From Agromyces sp. Leaf222 (GTDB taxonomy: Bacteria > Actinomycetota > Actinomycetes > Actinomycetales > Microbacteriaceae): a stretch of DNA of 64,000 nucleotides. The notes beneath the pieces were generated by a model that was given only the letters and a program-made list of their open reading frames with translations, did no database searches and was not told where the DNA came from. Position numbers and translations under genes: made by a program. Of the stretch, positions 1 through 7,738 are shown in pieces; the stretch's first letter is position 1, and each line of letters begins with the position of its first letter. The stretch is from assembly GCF_001421565.1 (NCBI RefSeq), contig NZ_LMKQ01000001.1:991651-1055650 (forward strand), given 5' to 3'.

Positions 1-969
1 TGCGATCTGCACGCCGAGCTGAGCAAGGGCTCCAGCCGAGAGCATCGTCTTGAATTCGAGGTCGTAGATCGCCGCGATGCGGCCCATCATTCCGAGCTGG
101 ATCGGCGCGAGGGCGACCGCGTCGGCAACGGGGATGGGCGTCGCAGCCGCGGCGGCAGCCAGTCCGGCAGCGCCGCGGATGATCGGGCGAGCCATCTCCC
201 GCTTCCACGGGAGGTTGAGCCGCTGTGCGATGCGAAAGGCATCCTTCTCGTCTTCGGGCGAGAGGCTGAGGGTCTCCGCGACGAGTTCACCGAGGCCGTG
301 CCCCTTCCCCTTCCCGTGCTTGTCACGGGTTGAGGTGAGGATGACCCGCTCGTACGGGATGCTGAGCGGCCGCTCGCCTTCGTCGACGGGGTTCTCGAGC
401 CAAGCGACGAACCTCTTGAGATCCTGGGCGACATCACGCTTTCCCGTGATGGGGTTCTTCAGCCAGTCGACTTTCGTGAGTACGAGGATCACGGGAAGAC
501 CCTGGGCATCGAGTTCTCGGATCATGTCGATCTCGGGCTGCTGCAGGCGATCCGAGGATGAGTTGACGCAGTACCAGACGACCGAGACCTGCTCGTCGGC
601 GGATCGCTCCGAGATCGTCGTCAGGTGGTTGCGCAGCTGCTCGCTCGGTTGAAGCGGAGAACCGATCTCGAATCCTTCGACATCCCAAATGCCGAGCGAA
701 TCGTCGTGGTAGTACTTCACGCCTCGAGTCACCGGCAGGCCGGTGCCGACCTTGGCCCAGTCCCGGCCGAACACGGCGTTCACAAGCGAGGACTTGCCCA
801 CGCCGGAGCCACCGATGATCGCGAGATTGAACCGCCCGTATCGAGACTTCGCCTCAGTGGACGCCTCGATGAAGGGGCGCTCGTCGAACTCCTGCGAACG
901 ATCGGTGGGCGTCTCGGGTTCAGCCGCCATCGGGCTGCCGTCTTTCTGGGCGCGATTCTCGGTCGTCAC
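1..969 (-). CDS. Dynamin/Era-like GTPase with C-terminal DUF697-like domain (partial)
   Basis: A GTP-binding protein whose 3' end lies beyond the window. Read on the minus strand from a GTG at 969, it shows a P-loop GGSGVGKSS around residues 53-61 (Lys59), a Switch-II-type DVEG, and the G4 motif TKVD around residues 165-168. The last ~95 visible residues are Ala-rich and hydrophobic and contain a PIPVADAVALAPIQLG stretch, typical of the DUF697 (YcjF-like) region that follows the G domain in membrane-associated GTPases. Its start overlaps the stop of the upstream membrane-protein gene as GTGA, so the two are probably co-translated. An ATG 13 codons further in is an alternative start. The GTPase call is firm; the cellular role (envelope stress or membrane remodelling) is inference. 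Confidence 0.85.
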   Translation of the reverse strand, partial: MTTENRAQKDGSPMAAEPETPTDRSQEFDERPFIEASTEAKSRYGRFNLAIIGGSGVGKSSLVNAVFGRDWAKVGTGLPVTRGVKYYHDDSLGIWDVEGFEIGSPLQPSEQLRNHLTTISERSADEQVSVVWYCVNSSSDRLQQPEIDMIRELDAQGLPVILVLTKVDWLKNPITGKRDVAQDLKRFVAWLENPVDEGERPLSIPYERVILTSTRDKHGKGKGHGLGELVAETLSLSPEDEKDAFRIAQRLNLPWKREMARPIIRGAAGLAAAAAATPIPVADAVALAPIQLGMMGRIAAIYDLEFKTMLSAGALAQLGVQIA

Positions 970-1622
970 TTCGTGAACTCGAATTCGAGGGTGACGTCGG
1001 GGTCGATGCTCGTGATGATGCTCGTGTAGAAGGAGCGGGCCTGGTCTTCGAGCAGCGGCCGGATACCTTCGATGTGGGTATCCACACCTTCTTCGGTGAG
1101 GACCTCCTCGATGACCTCGAACTTGTCGATCTCGGGAGTGGTCCAGCTGAGGAGGCCGTTCTCCTCCTTGGCCAGCGAGACGTCGGGGTTCTCGTAGCCG
1201 AGGAACGTGAACGCCGGGATCGAGATGAGATACGCGTTGTCGCCGGTCTTGCTGATCCTCACGTCCTTGCCTTCAATGCCGAACTTGGCGTCGAACTCGT
1301 AACGGAGGAACAAGGCACGCTCGCTTCCCGGCAGTTCGAACAGCCCGAGGAGTTTGTACTTTTCGCCGCGTTCCGTCTTCACGTCAGCCATGCCAGCGGT
1401 CAAGAGGATGACCTGCTCCTCTGTGGTGATCGACCTGATCACCTGGGTGTCGCGCGATTCGGTCGCGCCCAAGAACCTCCCGGCTGTCAGCCCCGCGAAG
1501 GCCGCCCCCGCCACGAGCAGGAGCACGAAGAGGACGAGCAGTGCCTTCGCCCACCACGGCGTCTTCTTCACCGGTTGAGACGCGGGCAAGGTCGGTCGTG
1601 GCGGCGTGGCCGTGGTGGTCAT
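966..1622 (-). CDS. Membrane-anchored DUF4230-like protein
   Basis: A 218-residue protein with a short Pro/Thr-rich cytoplasmic N-terminus, one strong membrane segment at about residues 21-48 and a roughly 165-residue extracytoplasmic domain. The outer domain resembles DUF4230 proteins in length and topology, but I could not confirm the family by eye. The ATG at 1622 is chosen because GAGGAG sits about 8 bases upstream; the open frame continues further but without a ribosome site. The stop overlaps the GTG of the downstream GTPase, so the pair forms an operon and the two proteins may act together at the membrane. The biochemical function is unknown. Confidence 0.7.
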   Translation of the reverse strand: MTTTATPPRPTLPASQPVKKTPWWAKALLVLFVLLLVAGAAFAGLTAGRFLGATESRDTQVIRSITTEEQVILLTAGMADVKTERGEKYKLLGLFELPGSERALFLRYEFDAKFGIEGKDVRISKTGDNAYLISIPAFTFLGYENPDVSLAKEENGLLSWTTPEIDKFEVIEEVLTEEGVDTHIEGIRPLLEDQARSFYTSIITSIDPDVTLEFEFTK

Positions 1623-1982
1623 GCGGTGGAACTCCTCGGGTAGAGCGACGACGCCGTCGCAGGTTGGATCTCGATGCACATCCAACGCGTCGTCGGCAGG
1701 GTGTCTCGACTCGCGGCGGCTTGCATGAGCGGATGCCGCGGCAGGCGGCATCCGCGGCTTCGGTGCCGAACGGGTATTCGGATCCGGTGATCGTGATGGG
1801 CCTGCGCCGAACTCCCGGCTCCCACGAACGAGTACCAAGGTAGTGAGCGGTGGAGAGTCGGAATATCAAAAGCGTGCGATCTGCCCCGAACGGGGGGCCT
1901 CGCCAGAGACGCCGAAGGGCGCGGATCGCGCCGAGTCGTCAATAGAGTGAAGACGCAGCCCGGTGATCGAATGGGGAACGAC
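1623..1982. other. Divergent intergenic region, no gene seen
   Basis: About 360 bases between the membrane-protein gene (minus) and the serine hydrolase (plus). Reading frames cross it but none has both a ribosome site and protein-like composition. It must hold both divergent promoters; I could not assign -35/-10 boxes with confidence. A perfect 11-bp inverted repeat (GCGGATGCCGC, 5-base loop, GCGGCATCCGC) lies at 1729-1755. It could be a leader hairpin for the minus gene. Confidence 0.5.
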
Positions 1983-3266
1983 ATGCCGAGCACGATCCGC
2001 ACCGCCCTGCTCACCCTTGCCCTCAGCGGGCTCGTCGTCGGGGCGGCCGGCTGCGCGAGCCCGACGGCTGATGTGTCCGCGACCGAGACCGCGGCTGCCG
2101 AGGCATCCGATGGTCGTCTCGTCGTCGTTGAAGACGGTCTCGGCGCCGAGCTCGGCGAGCAGCTCGCGGCCGCCGCGAGCGAGGCCTTCGCCGGCGTCAG
2201 TTCGCCTGGCGCCGTCATCGGGGTGCGAACGCCAGAGGGCACGTGGGCCGCGACGGTCGGCTTCGAGGACTGGGAGAAGACCGTTCCGATGACCGCCGAC
2301 GTCAACCATCGCGTGGGCAGCGTCACCAAGACGTTCACCGTCACGGCGCTCATGCAGCTCGCCGAGCAGGGGGTGCTCTCGCTCGACGACCCGATCGAGA
2401 AGTACGTGCCCGGCCTGCCGAACGGCGACGCGACGCTCTTCGAGCTCGGCGCGATGCGCAGCGGGATTCCGTCGTACACGTACAACACGGAGTTCGAGCA
2501 GATGCTGTTCGACGAGCCGAACCACGTCTGGACGCCCGAGGAACTCGTCGACATCGTGCGCGGCGAGGATCCGATGTTCGCGCCAGGCACCATGACGTTC
2601 TATTCGAACACCAACACCGTGCTGCTCGGCATGGTCATCGAACAGGTCACCGGCAAGTCCATCGAAGACGTGCTGCAGGAGCAGATCTTCGAGCCGCTGG
2701 GCCTCGATGGCACGATCTTCCCGACGGATGCCTCGTTCCCCGAGCCGCATGCGCAGGGGTACACGTTGCAGGGGGTCGACGACGGGGTGCCGATCGAGAC
2801 CACCGACTGGAACCCGTCATGGGGGTGGACCGCCGGCTCCGTCATCTCCGACCTCGACGACCTGCTCACCTGGAGCGAGGCGTTGGCCACCGGCGACGGG
2901 CTCCTCGCCCCCGAGTGGCAGGAGCAGCGCATCGACTCGTTCGACTTCAGCCTGCCCGTGTACACCGGCGAAGGCACCACGGCACCGCAGACCCCGGCCC
3001 GCGCCTACGGCCTCGGCATGGGCCTGGCGCTCGGCTGGTACGGCCACGACGGCACGATGCCCGGCTTCAACACCGTGCTGCAGCACCACCTCGAGTCGGG
3101 CACCACGCTCATCGTCATGGCGAACAGCGACATCAAGTCGGGGGAGTGCCCCGAAGGGACGGCCACCGTTGACGGCGGTCGCACCACGGGCGCCTGCGCC
3201 GAGCCGGCCGTCTTCATCGGCAACGCGCTCGCGGATGTCGTGGGGCACCCGAACGTCGAGGGGTGA
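1983..3266 (+). CDS. Lipoprotein serine hydrolase (class C beta-lactamase/DD-peptidase fold)
   Basis: A 427-residue penicillin-binding-protein-like serine hydrolase, probably exported and lipid-anchored. The N-terminus has a signal peptide ending in a lipobox (GAAGC). The three active-site motifs of the family are visible: SVTK with the nucleophilic serine, YSN as the YxN motif, and HDGTMPG in the place of the KTG/HxG box. The HxG form suits DD-carboxypeptidase, esterase or peptidase members (Pfam Beta-lactamase) better than true AmpC. The ATG at 1983 is preceded by GGGGAA; GTG 1947 and ATG 1971 are longer alternatives. It is transcribed alone, with the next gene convergent. The substrate is unknown, perhaps cell-wall peptides or small esters. 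Confidence 0.85.
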   Translation: MPSTIRTALLTLALSGLVVGAAGCASPTADVSATETAAAEASDGRLVVVEDGLGAELGEQLAAAASEAFAGVSSPGAVIGVRTPEGTWAATVGFEDWEKTVPMTADVNHRVGSVTKTFTVTALMQLAEQGVLSLDDPIEKYVPGLPNGDATLFELGAMRSGIPSYTYNTEFEQMLFDEPNHVWTPEELVDIVRGEDPMFAPGTMTFYSNTNTVLLGMVIEQVTGKSIEDVLQEQIFEPLGLDGTIFPTDASFPEPHAQGYTLQGVDDGVPIETTDWNPSWGWTAGSVISDLDDLLTWSEALATGDGLLAPEWQEQRIDSFDFSLPVYTGEGTTAPQTPARAYGLGMGLALGWYGHDGTMPGFNTVLQHHLESGTTLIVMANSDIKSGECPEGTATVDGGRTTGACAEPAVFIGNALADVVGHPNVEG

Positions 3267-3311
3267 CGCGGGTCCATCTCGGGCGGCGAGTTCTCGCGAG
3301 GGGCTTCGACC

Positions 3312-3878
3312 TCAGACGGACGCCCGCGTGTGCACCTTCGCGCCCTGCGCGTTGAACAGGCAGAGCACCTCGAGCACGTCGGGGCCGGGGTTGCCGAAGC
3401 CGTGCGGAACGCGGGTGTCGAACTCGGCGGCCTCGCCCGCCTCGATGATGAGGTCGTCGTCGGCGAGGAGCAGCCGCATCCGCCCTGAGATCACGTAGAT
3501 CCAGTCCCAGCCGGGGTGCACGAACTGGGTGATCGGCTTCTCGGGCGCCGGCGGATGCACCTGCTTGAACGCCTCCCACGCACCCGCGCCGCCCGAGAGC
3601 GGAACCGTCACGACCCCGTGTCGCAGCCGCGGCCGCGGGTGGATGCGCGGATCGCCGAGCGGCGGCGCCCCGACGAGATCGTCGAGCGGCAGGCGGTAGA
3701 GCCGCGCGAGCGGCATGAGCAGGTCGAGCTGCGCGCGCCGAGAACCCGATTCGAGCCGCGACAGCGTGCTCGTCGAGATGCCGCTGGCCTCGCTGACGGC
3801 CCGAAGCGTCATGCCCCGCGACTCGCGGATCGCCCGCAGCCGATCGCCGATGCCGGCCAACTCGTCGCGCTGCTCCAT
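3312..3878 (-). CDS. XRE-family transcriptional regulator with C-terminal cupin domain
   Basis: A 188-residue regulator. Residues ~10-65 form a helix-turn-helix of the XRE/Cro type (MTLRAVSEASGISTSTLSRLE). The C-terminal half is a small cupin barrel with the usual Gly/Pro/His spacing (WDWIYVISGRMRLLL, then TRVPHGFGNPG). Such proteins repress or activate nearby metabolic genes in response to a small ligand held by the cupin. GAGGAG lies just before the ATG at 3878. The gene is divergent from a flavin oxidoreductase gene, and the short region between them carries inverted repeats that are likely its operator. Control of the oxidoreductase and of itself is inferred from this arrangement. Confidence 0.85.
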   Translation of the reverse strand: MEQRDELAGIGDRLRAIRESRGMTLRAVSEASGISTSTLSRLESGSRRAQLDLLMPLARLYRLPLDDLVGAPPLGDPRIHPRPRLRHGVVTVPLSGGAGAWEAFKQVHPPAPEKPITQFVHPGWDWIYVISGRMRLLLADDDLIIEAGEAAEFDTRVPHGFGNPGPDVLEVLCLFNAQGAKVHTRASV

Positions 3879-3903
3879 GGTGCTCCTCGTTGCCCGCGGC
3901 TCG

Positions 3904-3930
3904 TTGCTGATACGGCAACAAGCATTGCCG
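3904..3930. promoter_or_regulatory. Overlapping inverted repeats between xre-cupin and oxidoreductase genes
   Basis: CGGCAA (3913-3918) and TTGCCG (3925-3930) form a perfect 6-6-6 inverted repeat. A second one, GTTGC (3904-3908) with GCAAC (3915-3919), overlaps it. The site lies 26 bases before the regulator ATG and 22-48 bases before the possible oxidoreductase starts, the expected place for a divergent operator. That the XRE-cupin protein binds here is inference. Confidence 0.55.
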
Positions 3931-3960
3931 TTCGGGTGCCCCAGCGCAAGCATGGTGTGC

Positions 3961-4932
3961 ATGGTCGAACATGCACAGGAACGAGCGGATGCCGCGGCGC
4001 ACGCAGATGCCGACGGACTCACGGATGTCGTGATCGTCGGCGGTGGCCCGGCAGGTCTCAGCGCTGCGCTCTCACTCGGACGGGCGCGGCGACGCGTCAC
4101 GGTGATCGACTCGGGCGAGCCGCGGAACCGCACCGCCGCCCACATGCACGGAGTGCTCGGCCACGACGGACTGTCGCCGCTCGTGCTGCTCGAGCGCGGG
4201 CGCGCCGAGGCGGCCGGATACGGCGTGCGATTCCTCCACGGCGAGGTCGAGGCTGCCCGCGTCGACGGAGAGGTCATCGAGGTCGACACGGCGAACGGCA
4301 CCATCCGTACGCGTCGGCTCCTGGTCGCGACCGGCCTCGAAGACGTGCTGCCCGACATCCCCGGATTCCGCGACCAGTGGGGTCGAGGCGTCGTCGTCTG
4401 CCCCTACTGCGACGGCTGGGAGCACCGCAACGACGTCATCGGCGTCGTCGCGACCTCGCCGCGCAGCGTCGAGCAGGCGCAACTGCTGCGGCAGTGGTCG
4501 GATCGCGTCGTCTACTTCGAGAACGTCGTCGGCGCGGCATCCGGAGCCGACCTCGAGAGACTCGTGAGCCGCGGCATCCGAATCGAATCGGGCGAGGTCA
4601 CCGGCCTTCGCATCGAGGGTGAGCGGATGACGGGGGTCGAGGTCGACGGGCGCGTCATCGACGTGGGCGTGGTTTTCACCGGCCCGACGCTTCGTCCGCG
4701 CGATGCCCTGCTGCGCTCGCTCGGAGCGTCGAGCACCGTGAGCGACCTCGGCGACTGGGTCGACGTCGACGCCGACGGGCGCACCTCGGTGCCGGGCGTC
4801 TGGGCGGTCGGCAACGTCGTGAACCTGCGCGCCAACGTCTCGGTGTCGCTCGGCCTCGGGTCGCTCGTGGCCGGCGCCCTCAACGCCGACCTGGTCGCCG
4901 ACGATGTGGCGGCGACCCTTCTGGCGGCCTAG
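3961..4932 (+). CDS. NAD(P)/FAD-dependent oxidoreductase, thioredoxin reductase-like
   Basis: A flavoprotein of about 323 residues with two Rossmann segments. The FAD site VIVGGGPAGLSAALSLG lies near the N-terminus, a CPYCDGWEH motif gives a CxxC redox pair in the thioredoxin-reductase position, and a C-terminal WAVGNVVN resembles the conserved ATGD-type FAD segment. It probably transfers electrons from NAD(P)H to a disulfide or other small acceptor; its length matches low-molecular-weight thioredoxin reductase-like proteins. The start is uncertain: ATG 3961 or ATG 3952, neither with a good ribosome site. The stop overlaps the stop of the convergent neighbour by 4 bases. The nearby XRE-cupin gene likely controls it. 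Confidence 0.82.
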   Translation: MVEHAQERADAAAHADADGLTDVVIVGGGPAGLSAALSLGRARRRVTVIDSGEPRNRTAAHMHGVLGHDGLSPLVLLERGRAEAAGYGVRFLHGEVEAARVDGEVIEVDTANGTIRTRRLLVATGLEDVLPDIPGFRDQWGRGVVVCPYCDGWEHRNDVIGVVATSPRSVEQAQLLRQWSDRVVYFENVVGAASGADLERLVSRGIRIESGEVTGLRIEGERMTGVEVDGRVIDVGVVFTGPTLRPRDALLRSLGASSTVSDLGDWVDVDADGRTSVPGVWAVGNVVNLRANVSVSLGLGSLVAGALNADLVADDVAATLLAA

Positions 4933-5663
4933 TGGGCGTCGTCCATTCCGGTGTCGTGAACGGATGCCCCGTGGCACCCGGCCTGCTTCCAGTCGTAGTC
5001 CTCGCCGAGCGGTTGGTCGTCGGCACCCCACATGGCCAGCTGCCATTCGGGATTCCGGGAGTCGTTGAACGCATCCAGCGCACCGACCGCTTCCATCGTG
5101 TCGCCCGACTCCCACGTGTCCCAGATCGGGAGGAACGCAGCCTGGAATCCCTTGTCGGCCATGCATACCGCATCGAGGTGGGACTGCATCACGATCGTGT
5201 CGAAGTCGAGCGCCCACTCCTCGATGAATTCGGGGGAGGGTCGGGGGATCAGGGCGAGGTCGGTGGTCTCGTCGTACACGGTGTGCCCGAGGATGGTGGT
5301 GATGCCACCGGGAGCCGGTTCGACGGGGTCCTCCGTGGCGGCCTCGTCGACGACGGTCTCCTCGGCCGCGGCGGCCGCCGGTGCCTCAGCCGCAGTCTCA
5401 GTCGCAGTCTCTGCCGGCAGGATCGCCGAGGGGGCGAGTTCCGTGGGCGTGATCACGGGCGATGACGCCTCCGCGGCGGCGTTCAGCTCGTCGTACTCGG
5501 TGATCGAGGCGACCGCCGCCGCGGTCAACGCGGAACCCGTGCCGATGATGATGACCGCCCCGACGGCGCCGATCAGGAGCGCGACGCGGTGCCGCGGCAT
5601 CCGACGCTGCGTGCTCCGGTTCTCGCGCTCACGTTCTTCGTCGAGCAGGTGCTGCACGTTCAT
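4929..5663 (-). CDS. Hypothetical membrane-anchored Ala/Glu-rich protein
   Basis: A 244-residue protein of unknown function. It has a basic cytoplasmic N-terminus (residues 1-27), one transmembrane helix (~28-55), then a low-complexity Ala/Glu/Thr/Pro linker (~65-120), probably extended outside the cell. The C-terminal domain of about 110 residues has Trp and acidic residues and two cysteines. AAGGA precedes the ATG at 5663. It is the last gene of the PadR-led operon: its ATG overlaps the stop of the preceding membrane protein as ATGA. PadR operons often encode envelope proteins, but I recognise no family here. Confidence 0.65.
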   Translation of the reverse strand: MNVQHLLDEERERENRSTQRRMPRHRVALLIGAVGAVIIIGTGSALTAAAVASITEYDELNAAAEASSPVITPTELAPSAILPAETATETAAEAPAAAAAEETVVDEAATEDPVEPAPGGITTILGHTVYDETTDLALIPRPSPEFIEEWALDFDTIVMQSHLDAVCMADKGFQAAFLPIWDTWESGDTMEAVGALDAFNDSRNPEWQLAMWGADDQPLGEDYDWKQAGCHGASVHDTGMDDAH

Positions 5664-6379
5664 CGGGATTCCTTTCGGGTCGGCGTGGCCGAGATGAGGT
5701 GCACGGGCTTGGCCCACTGGGCGGCGCCCGCGAGGCAGGCGATCGCCACGCCGAAGCCGATGGCGTAGGCAGCAGGTTCGAGCCAGGTCACCCCGTTGAT
5801 CACGAGGAGCGCGGTCGCGCTGAGGTAGTACAGCGATTCGACGCTCTGCGCGAATATCAGCACGCCCGTGACGGCGAGCAGCGCTGCGCCCCAGTGTCGC
5901 GTGCTCCGGTGCCAGAGCAGCACGGTGGCGACGAGCGCTATCGAGCCGAGTGCGATGGTGATCGCTGCGGAGTTCGGAATGAAGCTGATATCGCCGATCA
6001 GTAGCGCGCGCGTCTGCCGGGCCGCGATGAACGCGCCGACGGCGACCTGCACGATGCCGATGAGCGCGACGGCGGCGAGCAGCAGCCCGTCGACGCGCGG
6101 TGCGCTCCACGTGGCACGCTCCTCACCGGTGAGCTGCGTGCGACGCCAGCCGAGATCGGCCGGGATGCCGCGGAGCATGCGCGCGCGCATCGACCTGGCG
6201 ACGGCCCGCTGGCTGATGCCGGCCTCGCTCGCCCACGCCGCCTGCTCGTGCAGGTCGGAAAGGATCTCATGCTGCCGATCGGCCGCGACGACCGGGTCCA
6301 AGCCGCCCGTGTACGTCAGCGACCAGTGCAGCGTCGCCCGAGCGGCGCGTTCCACCGCTCGGTCTCCCCGGCCGGTCAT
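5660..6379 (-). CDS. Polytopic membrane protein of PadR operon
   Basis: A 239-residue protein. The first ~95 residues are a soluble helical segment resembling the HAAS/permease-prefix region found beside PadR regulators (repeated E/D, ERAARATLHW, DLHEQAAWASEAGISQRAV). Four hydrophobic segments follow in the rest of the chain. The start at 6379 overlaps the padR stop (ATGA) and the stop overlaps the next ATG (ATGA), so the three genes are translationally coupled. Family assignment is tentative and the function is unknown; similar genes are often repressed by their PadR neighbour and respond to envelope or drug stress. Confidence 0.65.
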   Translation of the reverse strand: MTGRGDRAVERAARATLHWSLTYTGGLDPVVAADRQHEILSDLHEQAAWASEAGISQRAVARSMRARMLRGIPADLGWRRTQLTGEERATWSAPRVDGLLLAAVALIGIVQVAVGAFIAARQTRALLIGDISFIPNSAAITIALGSIALVATVLLWHRSTRHWGAALLAVTGVLIFAQSVESLYYLSATALLVINGVTWLEPAAYAIGFGVAIACLAGAAQWAKPVHLISATPTRKESR

Positions 6380-6723
6380 GCGAGCGCCTCTCCGGTCACG
6401 GTGCCGCGCTGCTCGGCACGGGCGGCCTGCCGGAAGGCGGCCTCGCCGACTCCGGTCACCCGGTACAGGCGGCGGCGAGGCCGACCCTCGGCCTCTGCCA
6501 GCTCGGGCGCCTCCCACTCGGATTCGAGCAGCCCCGCGGCATCCATTCGGTTCAGGGCGCGATAGAGCGTTCCGTGCGCGATCAACGCGGACCCCTGCGT
6601 CTCGGCGAGGGTGCGAGCGAGCGCGAAGCCGAAGAAGGAGCCCTCGCGCGGCTGGATCGTCAGACCCGCATCGAGGATCGCGAGCTCGATCGGGAGGAGC
6701 ACTCCCGCACGTCGTCTAGGCAT
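6376..6723 (-). CDS. PadR-family transcriptional regulator
   Basis: A 115-residue winged-helix regulator. It has the PadR N-terminal layout: ELAILDAGL at the start, GTLYRALNRMDAAGLLESEWE as the recognition helix and wing, and RRRLYRVTGVGEAAF near the end. The ATG at 6723 fits best because a -10-like TATAGT ends 8 bases upstream, which would give a leaderless or nearly leaderless message; GTG 6741 is an in-frame alternative that would lie inside this promoter. It heads an operon with two membrane proteins, each overlapping the next by 4 bases, and probably represses that operon and itself. Confidence 0.85.
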   Translation of the reverse strand: MPRRRAGVLLPIELAILDAGLTIQPREGSFFGFALARTLAETQGSALIAHGTLYRALNRMDAAGLLESEWEAPELAEAEGRPRRRLYRVTGVGEAAFRQAARAEQRGTVTGEALA

Positions 6724-6730
6724 GCGTGTG

Positions 6731-6760
6731 ACTATACGCACCTATGTGCCGATAACGCAA
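6731..6760 (-). promoter_or_regulatory. padR promoter with operator in the spacer
   Basis: Read on the minus strand: TTGCGT (6760-6755), an 18-base spacer, then TATAGT (6736-6731), close to sigma-70 consensus. An imperfect inverted repeat fills the spacer and the -10 (TATCGGCAC, ATAG, GTGCGTATA; core GCAC-N4-GTGC), 6733-6754. A repressor bound there would block RNA polymerase. Predicted transcription starts within a base or two of the ATG at 6723. Confidence 0.6.
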
Positions 6761-6780
6761 GGGTGAGCGCAGCCCGGTAC

Positions 6781-7644
6781 TCAGCGCAGGTGGGTGAGCT
6801 TCGCCGGGTTGCCGATGCCGTGGATGACCGAGATCCGGTTGTCATCGAACTCGAGGGCGAGCACCGAGATGATCCGGCCGCGGCGGCGCGCGATGATGCC
6901 GGGCTCGGCGTTCACCTCGGCGACCTCGAACTCCAGGCCCTGGCCGCCGACGTTCGCGAGCAGCTGTCGGGCGATCCGCTCCGCGCCGTGCACGACCTCG
7001 GTCGGGGCATCCGGGAAGATGCCGCCGGAGTCGAAGTGGCCGCGGGCATCTGCGGCGAGTGCCGTGACGAGTCCATCGAAGTCGCCCTCGGACGCGGCCG
7101 CTGCGAACTGCTCCGACAGGCGTCGGGCGGCCGCAGGCTCGACGGTGTACCGGGCCTCGCCCTGCGCCGTGATTCGCCTGCGTGCGCGCGACGCGGACTG
7201 CCTCGCACTCGCCGGGCTCACGCCGAGGATCTCCGCCACGCGGCCGAAGTCGAGGTCGAAGACGTCGTGCAGCAGGAACGCCGTGCGCTCGGCGGGCGAC
7301 AGTTGCTCGAGCACGACGAGCAGCGCCATCCGTACGGAGTCGTCGAGCGTGACGCGATCCTCGGGGAGGGTCCGCGCGTCGGTGACGATCGGCTCCGGGA
7401 GCCACGGTCCGACGTAGGCGCGGCGGGAGTGCTCGTGCGCACGCAGCCGATCGATCGAGAGCCGGGACGCAACCGTGATGAGCCACGCGCGCGGGTCGTC
7501 GAGTGGCTCGTCGCCGCGGGCGAGCAGCCGCACGTACGTCTCCTGCGTCACGTCCTCGGCGTCGGCGACGGAGCCGAGCACCCGGTACGCGACGTCGCGT
7601 ACGACGTACCGGTGGGCGGTCCAGAGCTCGGCGAAATCGGTCAT
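6781..7644 (-). CDS. ECF41-type RNA polymerase sigma factor with SnoaL-like C-terminal domain
   Basis: A 287-residue sigma factor. Region 2 occupies residues ~5-70 (YRVLGSVADAEDVTQETYVR), region 4 ~108-165 (LSPAERTAFLLHDVFDLDF), and a SnoaL-like domain ~175-285. The linker motif GPWLPEPI and the C-terminal GNPAKL match group ECF41, whose tail takes the place of a separate anti-sigma factor and tunes activity. ECF41 proteins normally transcribe their own gene and one neighbouring oxidoreductase. Here both its own upstream region and that of the divergent nitroreductase-like gene carry the ECF41-type promoter. No good ribosome site precedes ATG 7644, in line with a very short leader. Confidence 0.9.
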   Translation of the reverse strand: MTDFAELWTAHRYVVRDVAYRVLGSVADAEDVTQETYVRLLARGDEPLDDPRAWLITVASRLSIDRLRAHEHSRRAYVGPWLPEPIVTDARTLPEDRVTLDDSVRMALLVVLEQLSPAERTAFLLHDVFDLDFGRVAEILGVSPASARQSASRARRRITAQGEARYTVEPAAARRLSEQFAAAASEGDFDGLVTALAADARGHFDSGGIFPDAPTEVVHGAERIARQLLANVGGQGLEFEVAEVNAEPGIIARRRGRIISVLALEFDDNRISVIHGIGNPAKLTHLR

Positions 7645-7653
7645 GTCAAGAGA

Positions 7654-7680
7654 GACGATTCACCCAGGCCGAGTGTGACG
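7654..7680 (-). promoter_or_regulatory. ECF41-type promoter of the sigma factor gene
   Basis: On the minus strand: CGTCACA (7680-7674), 16 bases, then CGTC (7657-7654). This is one mismatch from the ECF41 consensus as I recall it, TGTCACA-N16-CGTC. The -10 ends 10 bases from the ATG at 7644, so the leader would be very short. It suggests autoregulation. Confidence 0.7.
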
Positions 7681-7703
7681 GCAAGTCCGGATGTCGTTCC
7701 GAT

Positions 7704-7730
7704 GGTCACAATCGCGATCGCTCAGTCGTC
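7704..7730 (+). promoter_or_regulatory. ECF41-type promoter of the nitroreductase-like gene
   Basis: GGTCACA (7704-7710), 16 bases, CGTC (7727-7730). It has the same spacing and nearly the same boxes as the divergent sigma-factor promoter. The ATG at 7739 starts 9 bases after the -10, so the message would be leaderless or nearly so. Confidence 0.7.
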
Positions 7731-7738
7731 CCCTTGGT

